DNA of 64,000 nucleotides from JADKIH01 sp964595205. Its GTDB lineage: Bacteria > Bacteroidota > Bacteroidia > AKYH767-A > 2013-40CM-41-45. Where the stretch lies: the NCBI GenBank assembly GCA_964595205.1, contig CAZQOQ010000018.1:183496-247495 (forward strand), written 5' to 3'. The position numbers and the translations under genes are program-made. Shown here one piece after another: positions 1-8,175 of this stretch (positions are counted from its first letter, which is position 1; each line of letters begins with the position of its first letter). Under the pieces are notes generated by a model, which saw nothing but the letters and a program-made list of their open reading frames with translations, made no database searches and was not told the DNA's origin.

Positions 1-375
1 AAGAACAGGTATTCGGATAAAGAGCTTGAAGAGTTTCGTGAGATCATTAATGAAAAGCTTGCAAATGCGCGTAAAGAACTTGCGACACTTCAGGCGCAGA
101 TGACGGCAGCGAATGAACATGGTACTGACGATACGGCGAGCACTTTCAAAATCCTTGAAGACGGTTCTGATTCACTTGCAAAGGAGGAAGCCGGACAACT
201 TGCAAGTCGCCAGAAAAAATTCATCGAACAACTCGAGAATGCCCTCGTGCGTATCGAAAATAAAACCTATGGCATTTGCCGTGTGACCGGAAAACTAATA
301 CCGAAGGAGCGGCTACGTGCTGTGCCTCATACGACACAGAGCATAGAAGCCAAACTGAACCAGTACCGCGAGTAA
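1..375 (+). CDS. DksA/TraR-family protein, 5' end cut by window
   Basis: The reading frame is open from base 1, so the start lies outside the window. The protein has the charged coiled-coil helices typical of DksA (RYSDKELEEF, RQKKFIEQLENAL) and the conserved C-terminal YGICRVTGKLIP segment. DksA-family proteins bind in the RNA polymerase secondary channel and adjust transcription initiation. Only one cysteine (GIC) of the usual four-Cys zinc finger remains, so it probably does not bind zinc in the classic way; I recall this as common in Bacteroidota homologues. It is followed after a 169-bp gap by lspA on the same strand. Family assignment is firm; the regulatory target is unknown. Confidence 0.88.
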   Translation, partial: KNRYSDKELEEFREIINEKLANARKELATLQAQMTAANEHGTDDTASTFKILEDGSDSLAKEEAGQLASRQKKFIEQLENALVRIENKTYGICRVTGKLIPKERLRAVPHTTQSIEAKLNQYRE

Positions 376-544
376 TACGACGAAATAATACGGGTGAATG
401 ATGTTTTTCGAAAAGAACTTTTTCATTTCATCCGGATATTTTTTCCAATTACCGGTTATAGTATTCCAATAGTTTCAGCGGCATGCTGATCAATCAATAT
501 CTCATCCATTGAATTCCATTCCTGTTCAGTCTGCATCCGGAAAT

Positions 545-1192
545 ATGAAGCGTGCCTTCTTCATAATTTTTTCTGTTCTGCTCATCGACCAGGTCTCTAA
601 AATCTGGATCAAGACACATATGTTTCCGGGAGAAGAATTCAGAATCTTTAACTGGTTTTATATTCATTTTACAGAAAACAACGGCATGGCGTTCGGCTTT
701 GAGTTCGGAGGTACGGCCGGCAAGGCTTTTCTCAGCATATTCAGGATTGTGGCCTCGTTTGGTATCGGATGGTATTTATATACCCTGATAAAGAAAAATT
801 CACATCCGGGAATTATTACCTGTTTCTCACTCATTTTTGCCGGTGCGGTTGGAAATATTATTGATAGTGCTTTTTACGGAATTATTTTTTCCGATGATTC
901 ATACAACCTCGCCAAACTGTTCCCCGAAGGTGGCGGCTATTCGGGTTTTCTCCACGGACGAGTCGTAGACATGCTTTATTTCCCGATCATCAACACGCAT
1001 TTCCCCGAGTGGTTCCCTTTTGTCGGAGGTACATCATTCCAGTTTTTCCGTCCGATCTTTAATGTTGCGGATTCTTCCATCACAATTGGAGTTTTATTGT
1101 TTATTATTTTTCAGAAAAGATTTACTGCTACAAAACCAAAAGAAAGCAAAATTGAGACAGATGTTGTGGAGCCGGTGGTAAATCATTCGTAG
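545..1192 (+). CDS. lspA: Lipoprotein signal peptidase (signal peptidase II)
   Basis: This inner-membrane aspartyl protease cleaves lipoprotein signal peptides ahead of the lipidated cysteine. The first segment holds LLIDQVSKIWIK, and the catalytic aspartates are visible as VVDMLYF and FNVADSSITIG near the C-terminus. Four hydrophobic segments are visible. At about 215 residues it is slightly longer than the enterobacterial enzyme because of an insertion before the first catalytic Asp, as expected in Bacteroidota. I chose ATG 545 (MKRAFF) over an upstream TTG at 509, because the extra 12 residues are not part of the family. The window encodes many lipoproteins that would be its substrates. 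Confidence 0.94.
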   Translation: MKRAFFIIFSVLLIDQVSKIWIKTHMFPGEEFRIFNWFYIHFTENNGMAFGFEFGGTAGKAFLSIFRIVASFGIGWYLYTLIKKNSHPGIITCFSLIFAGAVGNIIDSAFYGIIFSDDSYNLAKLFPEGGGYSGFLHGRVVDMLYFPIINTHFPEWFPFVGGTSFQFFRPIFNVADSSITIGVLLFIIFQKRFTATKPKESKIETDVVEPVVNHS

Positions 1193-1327
1193 AATATTTA
1201 TCCACCAGAAGGTTGACTGATTATTTTCATTCACTCACCCAACAATTTTCTTCAGCAACATAATATATCATTAAGGCTGCTTTAAATCTAAATATTATCT
1301 CTAAAATTACACTCTGAATTTCTTTTT

Positions 1328-3340
1328 ATGAAAAATAATTTTCGATTAACTCTTTTTCTGATTGCATTTTTAATGTACAAAACCGCTTTAGGCCAGACTT
1401 GGGTGTCTACAAGTTTTTGGGATATTTCGGCAGGATCAACCGTACATTTTGAACCCAATGCTATCGGACCTCTTGAAATCATCAAAACAGGTAATGGTGA
1501 TATTTATTCCATCACTCGTAGAGATGCTGACATTACAAATCTTTTTCTAAATATTCCCCTATCGGGTATATTAACTAATGGAACTGTTATCTCCCATTCC
1601 GGAATCGCTATCAGTGAGAGTGCAGGAAATTTAATGGCTACACGCGATAGTGGCTATGTTTATACCTTACAACACTTTGGCGCAGGTACAATATTTACAC
1701 TTACCAAGACCGGTCGTCGTGGTGGTTGGACTAAAACTTATACATCATTTCCATATCCTTACGTTATGCCTTCGTCATATGGAAATGCTTTAATTATTTT
1801 TTCTGATTCCACCCAGGAAGTCGATGCCAACGGCACTATTATCCATACAATAACTCACCCCACTGGAAGCATGTATCCTGTAAACGATACTGATTTTATT
1901 GTAAATAATGGTAACGGAATTTCCAGACAAGATTTTAACGGCAATGTTCGATGGTATGACACCCTTGCCATCGACAAAATAATAGGGGTTGATACCAAAT
2001 CCATCTACTTGAAAAACGGAACTTGGGTATCCAGAATCAGATCCGATAATGGCAACATTGTTTGGCAAAACAATATACTTTTTTCGTACGCATCAGTCAC
2101 ACACGACGGAGGTTTGATTACAACAAATGGAAACCAGATTGAGCGGTATGACTCTTCCGGCAATCAAATGTGGTCAAGGAATATTCCTTTTCCGGAGTTT
2201 GGATATAAAGATATCATAGAAGCAAGTCCAAATTATTTTATTACTGGTGGCGCCTATCGATGTCAGAATTTACAAACTAATCCTGGTTATTCATTTTTTC
2301 TGATGTCTATAGATAGCAGTGGACATGGTGAAATTGACTCTACGTCTCATTTCTATAATGGAAATGCAAATGATAACGATAGTCTGAGCTTTGGCAACGA
2401 TGGTGCATATATTGCGGCTGCTATGGGTAATTCAGGTGCCCCACGATGTTCTGCGCTTCCAAACTTTTCTTCTCATACTGTATTTGGCAAAGACTGGCCA
2501 GGGGCGTTCGCCGCCGGATATAATTATAAACTTAGCGATTACGACGGCAACGGAACAATTGATACAATTGACATTGCTAACTTATCAAATGACTTTCATT
2601 ATCCTTATCAAGTTACTCCCTCGTGGCGTTTATCTGCTCCGCAAAATAGCGGGATTGTTTTAAAAATTAAATATTCTCCTGATTCAGTATTAGCCGGAGA
2701 TAATATAACAGCATATGTAACTATTGGGACCGATTCTATAAATGCTGATTCTGTCTACTCTTTTTCAATGACCATGTTTGAACCATGGAATTACGATTTT
2801 ACCGGCACCATATGTAATATCCCCAACAGTAACTTTGGTGTAGTAGGTACAAATGTTTATAGTTTCTTTCAAATTACTAATGTCGGATTAAATTTTCTTT
2901 TGTGCCGTACTGATCATCAGAATACCATTTTAAGAGGCGACACAATTGCTTCTTTTGTGTTTAGAGTTAAGCCAAATGCATGGGAAGGTAAATTTCAGCC
3001 TCTTGTATGGTTTAACGCTATTACAAAAGATGGTTATTCGGCTAACCTTTCATTAGAAACTGATTCAGTATATATCAATTACCCGATAACTTCTGTTGAA
3101 AATCTTCAATTTAAAAATTTTTATATCTACCCTAATCCATCAAGAAATTTTAAAATTGAGTTGCCTGAAAAAATTAAAGAATTCCATGTATTCGATATTG
3201 TCGGAAAAGAAATTTATCGAATTTTTCCTGTGGATAATTTCAATAATTGGGACGCCTCTGATTTACCGCCAGGGATTTATTATTTGCGTTGTATCACTTC
3301 AAAAAATATATATTCTTCCAAAGTGATCGTAGAAAATTAA
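1328..3340 (+). CDS. T9SS-sorted secreted protein with dockerin-like segment
   Basis: A signal peptide (residues 1-22, ending ALGQ) is followed by about 350 residues of repeating beta-strand sequence resembling a PQQ-type propeller. Around residue 400 lies a calcium-loop, dockerin-like stretch (DYDGNGTIDTIDIANL). A beta-sandwich of about 120 residues resembling a cohesin-type fold follows. The last 80 residues form a type A T9SS sorting domain (NFYIYPNPS ... LPPGIYYLRC). It should be exported and anchored or released at the cell surface. The substrate is unknown. Dockerin and cohesin resemblance is by eye only. Confidence 0.8.
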   Translation: MKNNFRLTLFLIAFLMYKTALGQTWVSTSFWDISAGSTVHFEPNAIGPLEIIKTGNGDIYSITRRDADITNLFLNIPLSGILTNGTVISHSGIAISESAGNLMATRDSGYVYTLQHFGAGTIFTLTKTGRRGGWTKTYTSFPYPYVMPSSYGNALIIFSDSTQEVDANGTIIHTITHPTGSMYPVNDTDFIVNNGNGISRQDFNGNVRWYDTLAIDKIIGVDTKSIYLKNGTWVSRIRSDNGNIVWQNNILFSYASVTHDGGLITTNGNQIERYDSSGNQMWSRNIPFPEFGYKDIIEASPNYFITGGAYRCQNLQTNPGYSFFLMSIDSSGHGEIDSTSHFYNGNANDNDSLSFGNDGAYIAAAMGNSGAPRCSALPNFSSHTVFGKDWPGAFAAGYNYKLSDYDGNGTIDTIDIANLSNDFHYPYQVTPSWRLSAPQNSGIVLKIKYSPDSVLAGDNITAYVTIGTDSINADSVYSFSMTMFEPWNYDFTGTICNIPNSNFGVVGTNVYSFFQITNVGLNFLLCRTDHQNTILRGDTIASFVFRVKPNAWEGKFQPLVWFNAITKDGYSANLSLETDSVYINYPITSVENLQFKNFYIYPNPSRNFKIELPEKIKEFHVFDIVGKEIYRIFPVDNFNNWDASDLPPGIYYLRCITSKNIYSSKVIVEN

Positions 3341-3441
3341 TTTTAGCATGGCTTATAATTTGGTTAAACCAATAAACGCAGATTCTTTTTTTTGAAAATC
3401 AATCCGATGTTAGTACTTTGTCGTCCTCTGAAAACAATCTT

Positions 3442-4815
3442 ATGGACAAAAGAATTTTTTTTCTGCTATTCATTATACTTGCAACCACAAAACTTTCCGC
3501 CCAGAATAAAGATTCACTCCTTCTCCGGAAAATCTATGCCGAAACACTCACCCGGGGAAAAGCGTACGACTGGCTGCGCGAACTCACCGGCGAAATCGGC
3601 CACCGCCTCAGTGGCTCTCCCGAAGCTGCCAAAGCCGTTGAATGGGCGAAGAAAAAAATGATCGAAGCCGGAGCGGATACCGTTATTCTGCAGCCCGTCA
3701 TGGTTCCGCATTGGGTGAGGGGTCCGAAAGAAACTTCGGCAATCATTGAAGCCAATGGCAACAAAACGAATGTTCCCGTTTGTGCTCTTGGAAATTCAAT
3801 TGCCACTCCAAAAGAAGGCATCACTGCAGAAGTCATCGAGATCAACGATTTTTCACAACTTGCCAGACTTGGCAAGGAAAAAATAAAAGGGAAAATCGTT
3901 TTTTACAATCATCCATTCGACGAGTCGTATGTGAATCCATTCGAAGCGTATAGTGAAGCGGTTCGCTACCGATGGTCCGGCCCAAGTGAAGCCTCCCGGT
4001 ATGGCGCCATTGCCACCGTTTGCAGGTCGATGACAAATGCCAGCGATAATTTCCCGCACACAGGCAGCATGCGTTACAACGATTCTCTCCCGCAAATTCC
4101 CTGCTGTGCCATCAGCACCAATGCCGCAGATCTGTTAAGCAGGATCCTCCGCGCAAACAGCAATACGAAATTTTTCTTCCGGCAGGATTGCCATTTCCTC
4201 GACAGCGTTCCTTCCTTTAATGTGATCGGAGAAATCAAAGGCAAAGAATTTCCGGATGAGTATATTACTGTCGGTGGCCATCTCGATTCCTGGGATCTGG
4301 GCGAAGGCGCACACGACGATGGTGCCGGCGTTGTTCAGTCAATCGAAATAATCCGGACTCTAAAAGCTGCCGGACTTCGCCCCGCTCGCACCATACGCGC
4401 CGTCGCTTTCATGAATGAAGAAAACGGGCTTCGGGGAGGAAGAACGTATGCCGCCATTGCAAAAGAGAAAAATGAAAAACATGTGGCCGCCATGGAAAGC
4501 GATGCCGGCGGTTTTCTTCCAATTGGTTTCGGATTAAATATGAAAGTAGAAAAGAAAAAAAAGATACAAGCCTGGGCACCGCTTTTCCTTCCTTATTTCG
4601 TTTATAATTTTACCAATGAAGGCGATGGTGCCGATATCTCTCCGCTGGAAAATATGGATGTGCCTCTTATCGGACTTGAAGTAAATCCACAGGTATATTT
4701 TAATTATCATCATACAGATAATGATACCTTCGATAAAGTTAACAAACGGGAGCTTTTACTAGGCTCCGCCGCTATGTGTTCGTTGGCATTCTTGTTAGCT
4801 GCGTATGGGCTTTGA
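3442..4815 (+). CDS. M28 family zinc metallopeptidase, secreted
   Basis: The protein (457 residues) has a signal peptide (MDKRIFFLLFIILATTKLSA) and a PA-like insert around residues 110-240. The M28 metal site shows as GGHLDSWDLGEGAHDDGAG (His and Asp ligands), MNEENGLRGG (catalytic and ligand Glu), ESDAGG (Asp) and YHHTDND (final His). This matches carboxypeptidase Q-like aminopeptidases that clip N-terminal residues from peptides. All expected ligands are present, so it should be active in the periplasm or outside the cell. ATG 3442 is chosen over TTG 3418, which adds residues ahead of the signal peptide. No operon partner is evident. Confidence 0.92.
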   Translation: MDKRIFFLLFIILATTKLSAQNKDSLLLRKIYAETLTRGKAYDWLRELTGEIGHRLSGSPEAAKAVEWAKKKMIEAGADTVILQPVMVPHWVRGPKETSAIIEANGNKTNVPVCALGNSIATPKEGITAEVIEINDFSQLARLGKEKIKGKIVFYNHPFDESYVNPFEAYSEAVRYRWSGPSEASRYGAIATVCRSMTNASDNFPHTGSMRYNDSLPQIPCCAISTNAADLLSRILRANSNTKFFFRQDCHFLDSVPSFNVIGEIKGKEFPDEYITVGGHLDSWDLGEGAHDDGAGVVQSIEIIRTLKAAGLRPARTIRAVAFMNEENGLRGGRTYAAIAKEKNEKHVAAMESDAGGFLPIGFGLNMKVEKKKKIQAWAPLFLPYFVYNFTNEGDGADISPLENMDVPLIGLEVNPQVYFNYHHTDNDTFDKVNKRELLLGSAAMCSLAFLLAAYGL

Positions 4816-4963
4816 AAATAGTTTGGTGTTTGGCGTTTGGCGTTAAAAACAATAGTGATTGTTACCTTTAAGGGGAGCTTACATTTGGATATTTCGAGTG
4901 GCAGTTTAGCCATCGTTAACCAAAAAAATTATTGCATCAAAACACTATCATCATCAACAAAAA

Positions 4964-5015
4964 AGTGGGGTCAGTTTGGTCCGAAATAAGGGGGTCAGTT
5001 TCACCGGAATTTCCA
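4964..5015. repeat. Possible relic of an IS21-type insertion sequence end
   Basis: Two direct copies of GGGGTCAGTTT (4967-4977 and 4991-5001) lie 24 bp apart, each followed by sequence of the kind found at the multiply repeated ends of Bacteroidota IS21-family elements. No istA or istB gene is nearby, so at most one end remains. The rest of the 392-bp gap between 4816 and 5207 shows no gene. A short run of GTTTGGC/GTTTGGT-type heptamers sits near 4826-4845. Attribution to IS21 is from memory of end sequences, not from a search. Confidence 0.4.
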
Positions 5016-5207
5016 CCATACCTAACTCATGAGATACTCTCTGAGTATTTGGATAATGCTAAATATCTAACTCTTGATAAAATTTAAAAATATCAAGTAT
5101 GTAAATAAAGCAGCGGAATCCAAAGGGGATATATGTTACAGTTCCACATTTTGATAAAGAAGAATATTTTCATTTTCACATATGTGCCTCGGGTTTAAAG
5201 ATAATTT

Positions 5208-6827
5208 TTAATCAATACAATCAATCAATAAAATTTTTGATCCCCGCGATCCATTCATAGTGGTAATTTTTACATAATAAAGACCTGATGATAGTGAGTT
5301 GCAATTGATTTGATTGTAATTAAATCCTTCTTTCAGAATTATATTCTTTCCAAAAACATTTTTTCCATGCATATCGTAAACATACATTTGTGCATTGTGG
5401 TTAATTTTAGAATAGAATTTTACTCCAATTTGATTATTTTTTTGAAAAACATATAAATCTAATATTGAATTATTTATTTCTTGAATTGCAACATTTAATG
5501 GTGCAAGTTTTACTATCCAATAATCTAAATCACCGTTGTTGCCGCTTACATCCCCATCATCTGAATATCCTGTAAAGCCACCAACTATAAAACCGTTATC
5601 TGTTGTTTGCTGAATAGATGTGGCTTCTTCATAGCCAATGCCCCCAATTGTTTTTTGCCATTGAAGATTTCCTTGAGCGTCTAGTTTTAATATCCAATAA
5701 TCATTAAACAAATAAGTTCCATGATGACCGATAATATCGCCATCGCTTGAATAAGTATTGCCGGCAACAACATAACCTGAATCGTTTGTTTGAAAAACCG
5801 AAAGTGCGTTTTCAGATTTACTACCACCAAAAGTCTTTTGCCATAAGATGTTTCCCGTACTATCAAGTTTTACTATCCAATAATCATTATCGCCATGGTA
5901 TAAAGAAATATCGCCATCATTTGATGTAGTGTAGCCCACAATTATAAATCCATTATCGAAGGTTGATTTAAAATTTAGAGCAATATCACTTTGAGATCCG
6001 CCGTAACATTTTTGCCAAAGTAAATCACCGATGCTATCAATTCCGACAACCCAAAAATCAAAATTCCCATGATTTCCTGAAACATCACCATCATTTGAAT
6101 TTGAATATCCTGCAATTACATAACCATTGTTATTAGTACGGGTGGGAGATTGTGCGACATCAAGCTGAAACCCACCCAAAGATTTTTGCCACTCTATGTT
6201 TCCTATAATATCAAGCTTTACTACCCAGTAATCATCAAAATTATGGTTCCCGGTAACATCGCCATCAAATGAATTGTTATAGCCAGTTATTATATATGAG
6301 CTATCATTTAATTGTTCAACGTAATAGGCAACATCTTCACCTGTCCCTCCCAAACACTTACTCCAAAGGATTGTCCCTACACTATCGAGTTTGAGAATCC
6401 AATAATCATTAAAACTGGTACCGTGATGTCCTATTACATCACCATTAGTCGATGTTGAATGTCCTGCCACAATATAACCACCATCAAAAGTCTGTTGTAT
6501 ATAATTCGCAACATCATTAGATGACCCTCCATAATTCTTTTGCCATTCGATGTCTCCAGTGCTATCTAGTTTTAATATCCAATAATCATTTGTATTATTA
6601 GTTCCATAGTGATTTGTTAGGTCACTATCATTAGACATGGAAATACCAGCAGCTACGTAACCACCTTCCCTGGTTTGCTGAATACAGTTAGCTCTCTCAG
6701 CAAGTGATCCACCAAAACATTTTGCCCATTGGATATTTGGTTGGGCTGATGCATTTACAGAAATGAAATTAAGAAGTAGCCAGCTAAATTTTTTAAAATT
6801 ATAATTTAACAAATTTCTTATTTCCAT
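5208..6827 (-). CDS. T9SS-sorted repeat protein (beta-propeller-like)
   Basis: After a signal peptide (ending NASAQ) the protein has about seven repeats of 55-60 residues. Each carries DYWILKLDSxGNIxWQK, then GG with small residues, then DNGYIVAGxSxSxDGDVxG and HG. The repeat pattern matches the propeller-like repeats common in Bacteroidota secreted proteins. The final 75 residues form a T9SS sorting domain (MYVYDMHGKNVF ... SSGLYYVKI). Likely a surface or extracellular protein of unknown binding function. Its start overlaps the 3' end of the broken T9SS gene upstream by 29 bp, which suggests the two were once translationally close. Confidence 0.82.
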   Translation of the reverse strand: MEIRNLLNYNFKKFSWLLLNFISVNASAQPNIQWAKCFGGSLAERANCIQQTREGGYVAAGISMSNDSDLTNHYGTNNTNDYWILKLDSTGDIEWQKNYGGSSNDVANYIQQTFDGGYIVAGHSTSTNGDVIGHHGTSFNDYWILKLDSVGTILWSKCLGGTGEDVAYYVEQLNDSSYIITGYNNSFDGDVTGNHNFDDYWVVKLDIIGNIEWQKSLGGFQLDVAQSPTRTNNNGYVIAGYSNSNDGDVSGNHGNFDFWVVGIDSIGDLLWQKCYGGSQSDIALNFKSTFDNGFIIVGYTTSNDGDISLYHGDNDYWIVKLDSTGNILWQKTFGGSKSENALSVFQTNDSGYVVAGNTYSSDGDIIGHHGTYLFNDYWILKLDAQGNLQWQKTIGGIGYEEATSIQQTTDNGFIVGGFTGYSDDGDVSGNNGDLDYWIVKLAPLNVAIQEINNSILDLYVFQKNNQIGVKFYSKINHNAQMYVYDMHGKNVFGKNIILKEGFNYNQINCNSLSSGLYYVKITTMNGSRGSKILLIDCID

Positions 6828-7093
6828 TCGATTTGGAATTGATAAAATATATTCCCGGTTTATATGATCTTATATCAAGTTGAATTAAATTCGATTCTAC
6901 TTTAACTATTTCAACTATTTCACCAACTAGATTGGTTATATATAATAAAGTTCCAATATCAACCCCATCAACGTTTATCAGGTTGGAAACTGGATTAGGA
7001 AAGATACTAAATTCCGAGATAATATTTTGTTCTTCAGTAAATTTTTTCCGCATTGATGATTCTGCACATTCATCTGCCATTGGATCCTCCCGC
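6799..7093 (-). pseudogene. C-terminal T9SS sorting-domain remnant of an interrupted gene
   Basis: The frame encodes a complete T9SS type A sorting domain (FSIFPNPVSNLINV ... YKPGIYFINSK) preceded by only about 20 residues. The open frame continues to 7140, but those codons (SGNYSIVLLALE) are the translated REP-like repeat at 7095-7163, not protein sequence. No signal peptide or catalytic part is present. A matching fragment of the same kind of protein lies on the far side of the RAYT element (7911-8012). I infer that one T9SS gene was split by the element and has since decayed. Confidence 0.72.
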
Positions 7094-7094
7094 T

Positions 7095-7163
7095 TGGCGA
7101 TTTCTAATGCGAGTAATACAATTGAATAATTGCCAGACACATTCTTCGCATGACTACGCTGCC
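7095..7163 (+). repeat. REP-like palindromic element, left copy
   Basis: This copy holds CTAATGCGAGTAATAC, then AATTGCCAGACAC, then TTCGCATGACTACGC. The outer segments (TAATGCGA and TCGCATGACTA) are partly complementary and could fold. Closely similar copies occur inverted at 7837-7910 (outer segments only) and 36156-36225, and a half copy at 35904-35944. It borders the RAYT gene, as REP sequences border their cognate RAYT genes. Confidence 0.75.
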
Positions 7164-7245
7164 TTACGTACTAACTCCAGTTAATCGCATTTAATATCCC
7201 TATTAAACAAGTTGCTGATACATTTTCCTGCCATTACATTTGTTT

Positions 7246-7806
7246 ATGCCTTCAGGATATCAAATCGACAAGCAGGATGGTGCCTATTTTCTTACTTCAA
7301 CTGTTGTAGGCTGGGTTGAACTTTTCATCCGTGACAATTATAAGCAATTCATAGCAGAAAACCTCAATTATTGTATTGAAAATTTTGGGTTACAGGTATA
7401 TGCTTATGTAATTATGCCAAGTCATATGCATATGATTGCAAGTGCGAAGAATGACAACTTGAGTAAGTTAATTGGCAATTTTAAAAAATTCACAAGTCGG
7501 GAATTAATTAAAAAAATCAAATCTCCATTGGAAAGCCGTTGTGAGTGGATGTTACCTATTTTTAAATCCGCTGGAGAAAAAAATCCAAGGAATACAAATT
7601 ATCAGGTGTGGCAACAAAATAATCATGCAGAAGAAGTTTATTCTCCAAAATTTACATTGTCTAAAATTAAATATATTCATAATAACCCTGTTGAAGAAGG
7701 GTTTGTTGAACGACCCGAAGATTATCTTTACAGCAGCGCTAAGGATTATGCTGGAATGAAAAGTCCGGTAGATGTCTCTTTAATCGAATTACATTCTTTA
7801 TTTTAA
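7246..7806 (+). CDS. REP-associated tyrosine transposase (RAYT, Y1 family)
   Basis: The protein (186 residues) belongs to the HUH/Y1 transposase superfamily that cuts single-stranded DNA at hairpins. The histidine pair is seen in VIMPSHMHMIAS, and the catalytic tyrosine with the RAYT signature in KIKYIHNNPVEEGFV near residue 145. A start at ATG 7246 is preferred to TTG 7240. The gene is complete, and REP-like palindromes lie in inverted orientation on both sides. It sits inside a broken T9SS gene. RAYTs are thought to disperse REP sequences. The catalytic residues look intact, so it could be active. Confidence 0.9.
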   Translation: MPSGYQIDKQDGAYFLTSTVVGWVELFIRDNYKQFIAENLNYCIENFGLQVYAYVIMPSHMHMIASAKNDNLSKLIGNFKKFTSRELIKKIKSPLESRCEWMLPIFKSAGEKNPRNTNYQVWQQNNHAEEVYSPKFTLSKIKYIHNNPVEEGFVERPEDYLYSSAKDYAGMKSPVDVSLIELHSLF

Positions 7807-7836
7807 AAATACCTATTAGAAAATGTATTACTAACT

Positions 7837-7910
7837 GGGGCGTAGTCATGCGAACTTAATATTTTCAATTAGGTAAGGAGGTTACTCGCATTAGACTACC
7901 TAGCGGCAGG
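7837..7910 (-). repeat. REP-like palindromic element, right copy
   Basis: Inverted relative to the copy at 7095-7163: GCGTAGTCATGCGAA at the left and TTACTCGCATTAGACTACC at the right, which can pair (GTAGTC-ATGCGA with TCGCAT-TAGACTAC). The middle differs from the other copies. Together with the left copy it delimits the RAYT unit. Confidence 0.72.
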
Positions 7911-8012
7911 ATCTACCAAAGTAGCATAACCCACAGGATCACTGCAAAACCAGGAATATGTGTTCCCGGATATGGCAGAAGTACCAATTACCTCGTTCCC
8001 AGTAGTACCATG
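7911..8012 (-). pseudogene. Fragment of interrupted T9SS-type protein gene
   Basis: Read on the minus strand the frame gives GTTGNEVIGTSAISGNTYSW followed by a DPVGYATLVDP stretch. This is the Ig-like repeat type found just ahead of sorting domains in T9SS proteins (usually GNTYSWTSNP). Stop codons bound the fragment on both sides. It aligns in direction with the C-terminal sorting domain at 6799-7093, supporting one gene split by the RAYT element. The remainder of the gap up to uvrC shows no intact gene. Confidence 0.55.
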
Positions 8013-8136
8013 CTAAGCAAGAATCTGCAAAGGCTGGAGGAGGGTTATGCCAAACCCACGTTTTATTACCCATGACAATGTTACTTCTAAAATCGCAGTC
8101 ATAAAATGGGTGTAACCTCGAAATTTTCCTGACCCG

Positions 8137-8169
8137 TTTTGTCAAAACCTACTTTGATCCTTACCTTTG
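8137..8169 (+). promoter_or_regulatory. Putative Bacteroidota promoter of uvrC
   Basis: A TTTTG element at 8137-8141 and TACCTTTG (consensus TAnnTTTG) at 8162-8169 are separated by 20 bp, the expected spacing. The ATG at 8176 follows closely, implying a very short leader. A 13-bp palindrome GTTTTGTCAAAAC (8136-8148) covers the upstream element and could be an operator. Confidence 0.45.
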
Positions 8170-8175
8170 AATTTC

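Noticed and set aside
6799..7140. An intact 113-residue secreted protein
   Set aside because: The N-terminal codons are the REP-like repeat, and there is no signal peptide; only a sorting domain remains.
7939..8145. A 68-residue minus-strand gene
   Set aside because: It lacks a convincing start and overlaps the T9SS fragment in another frame.
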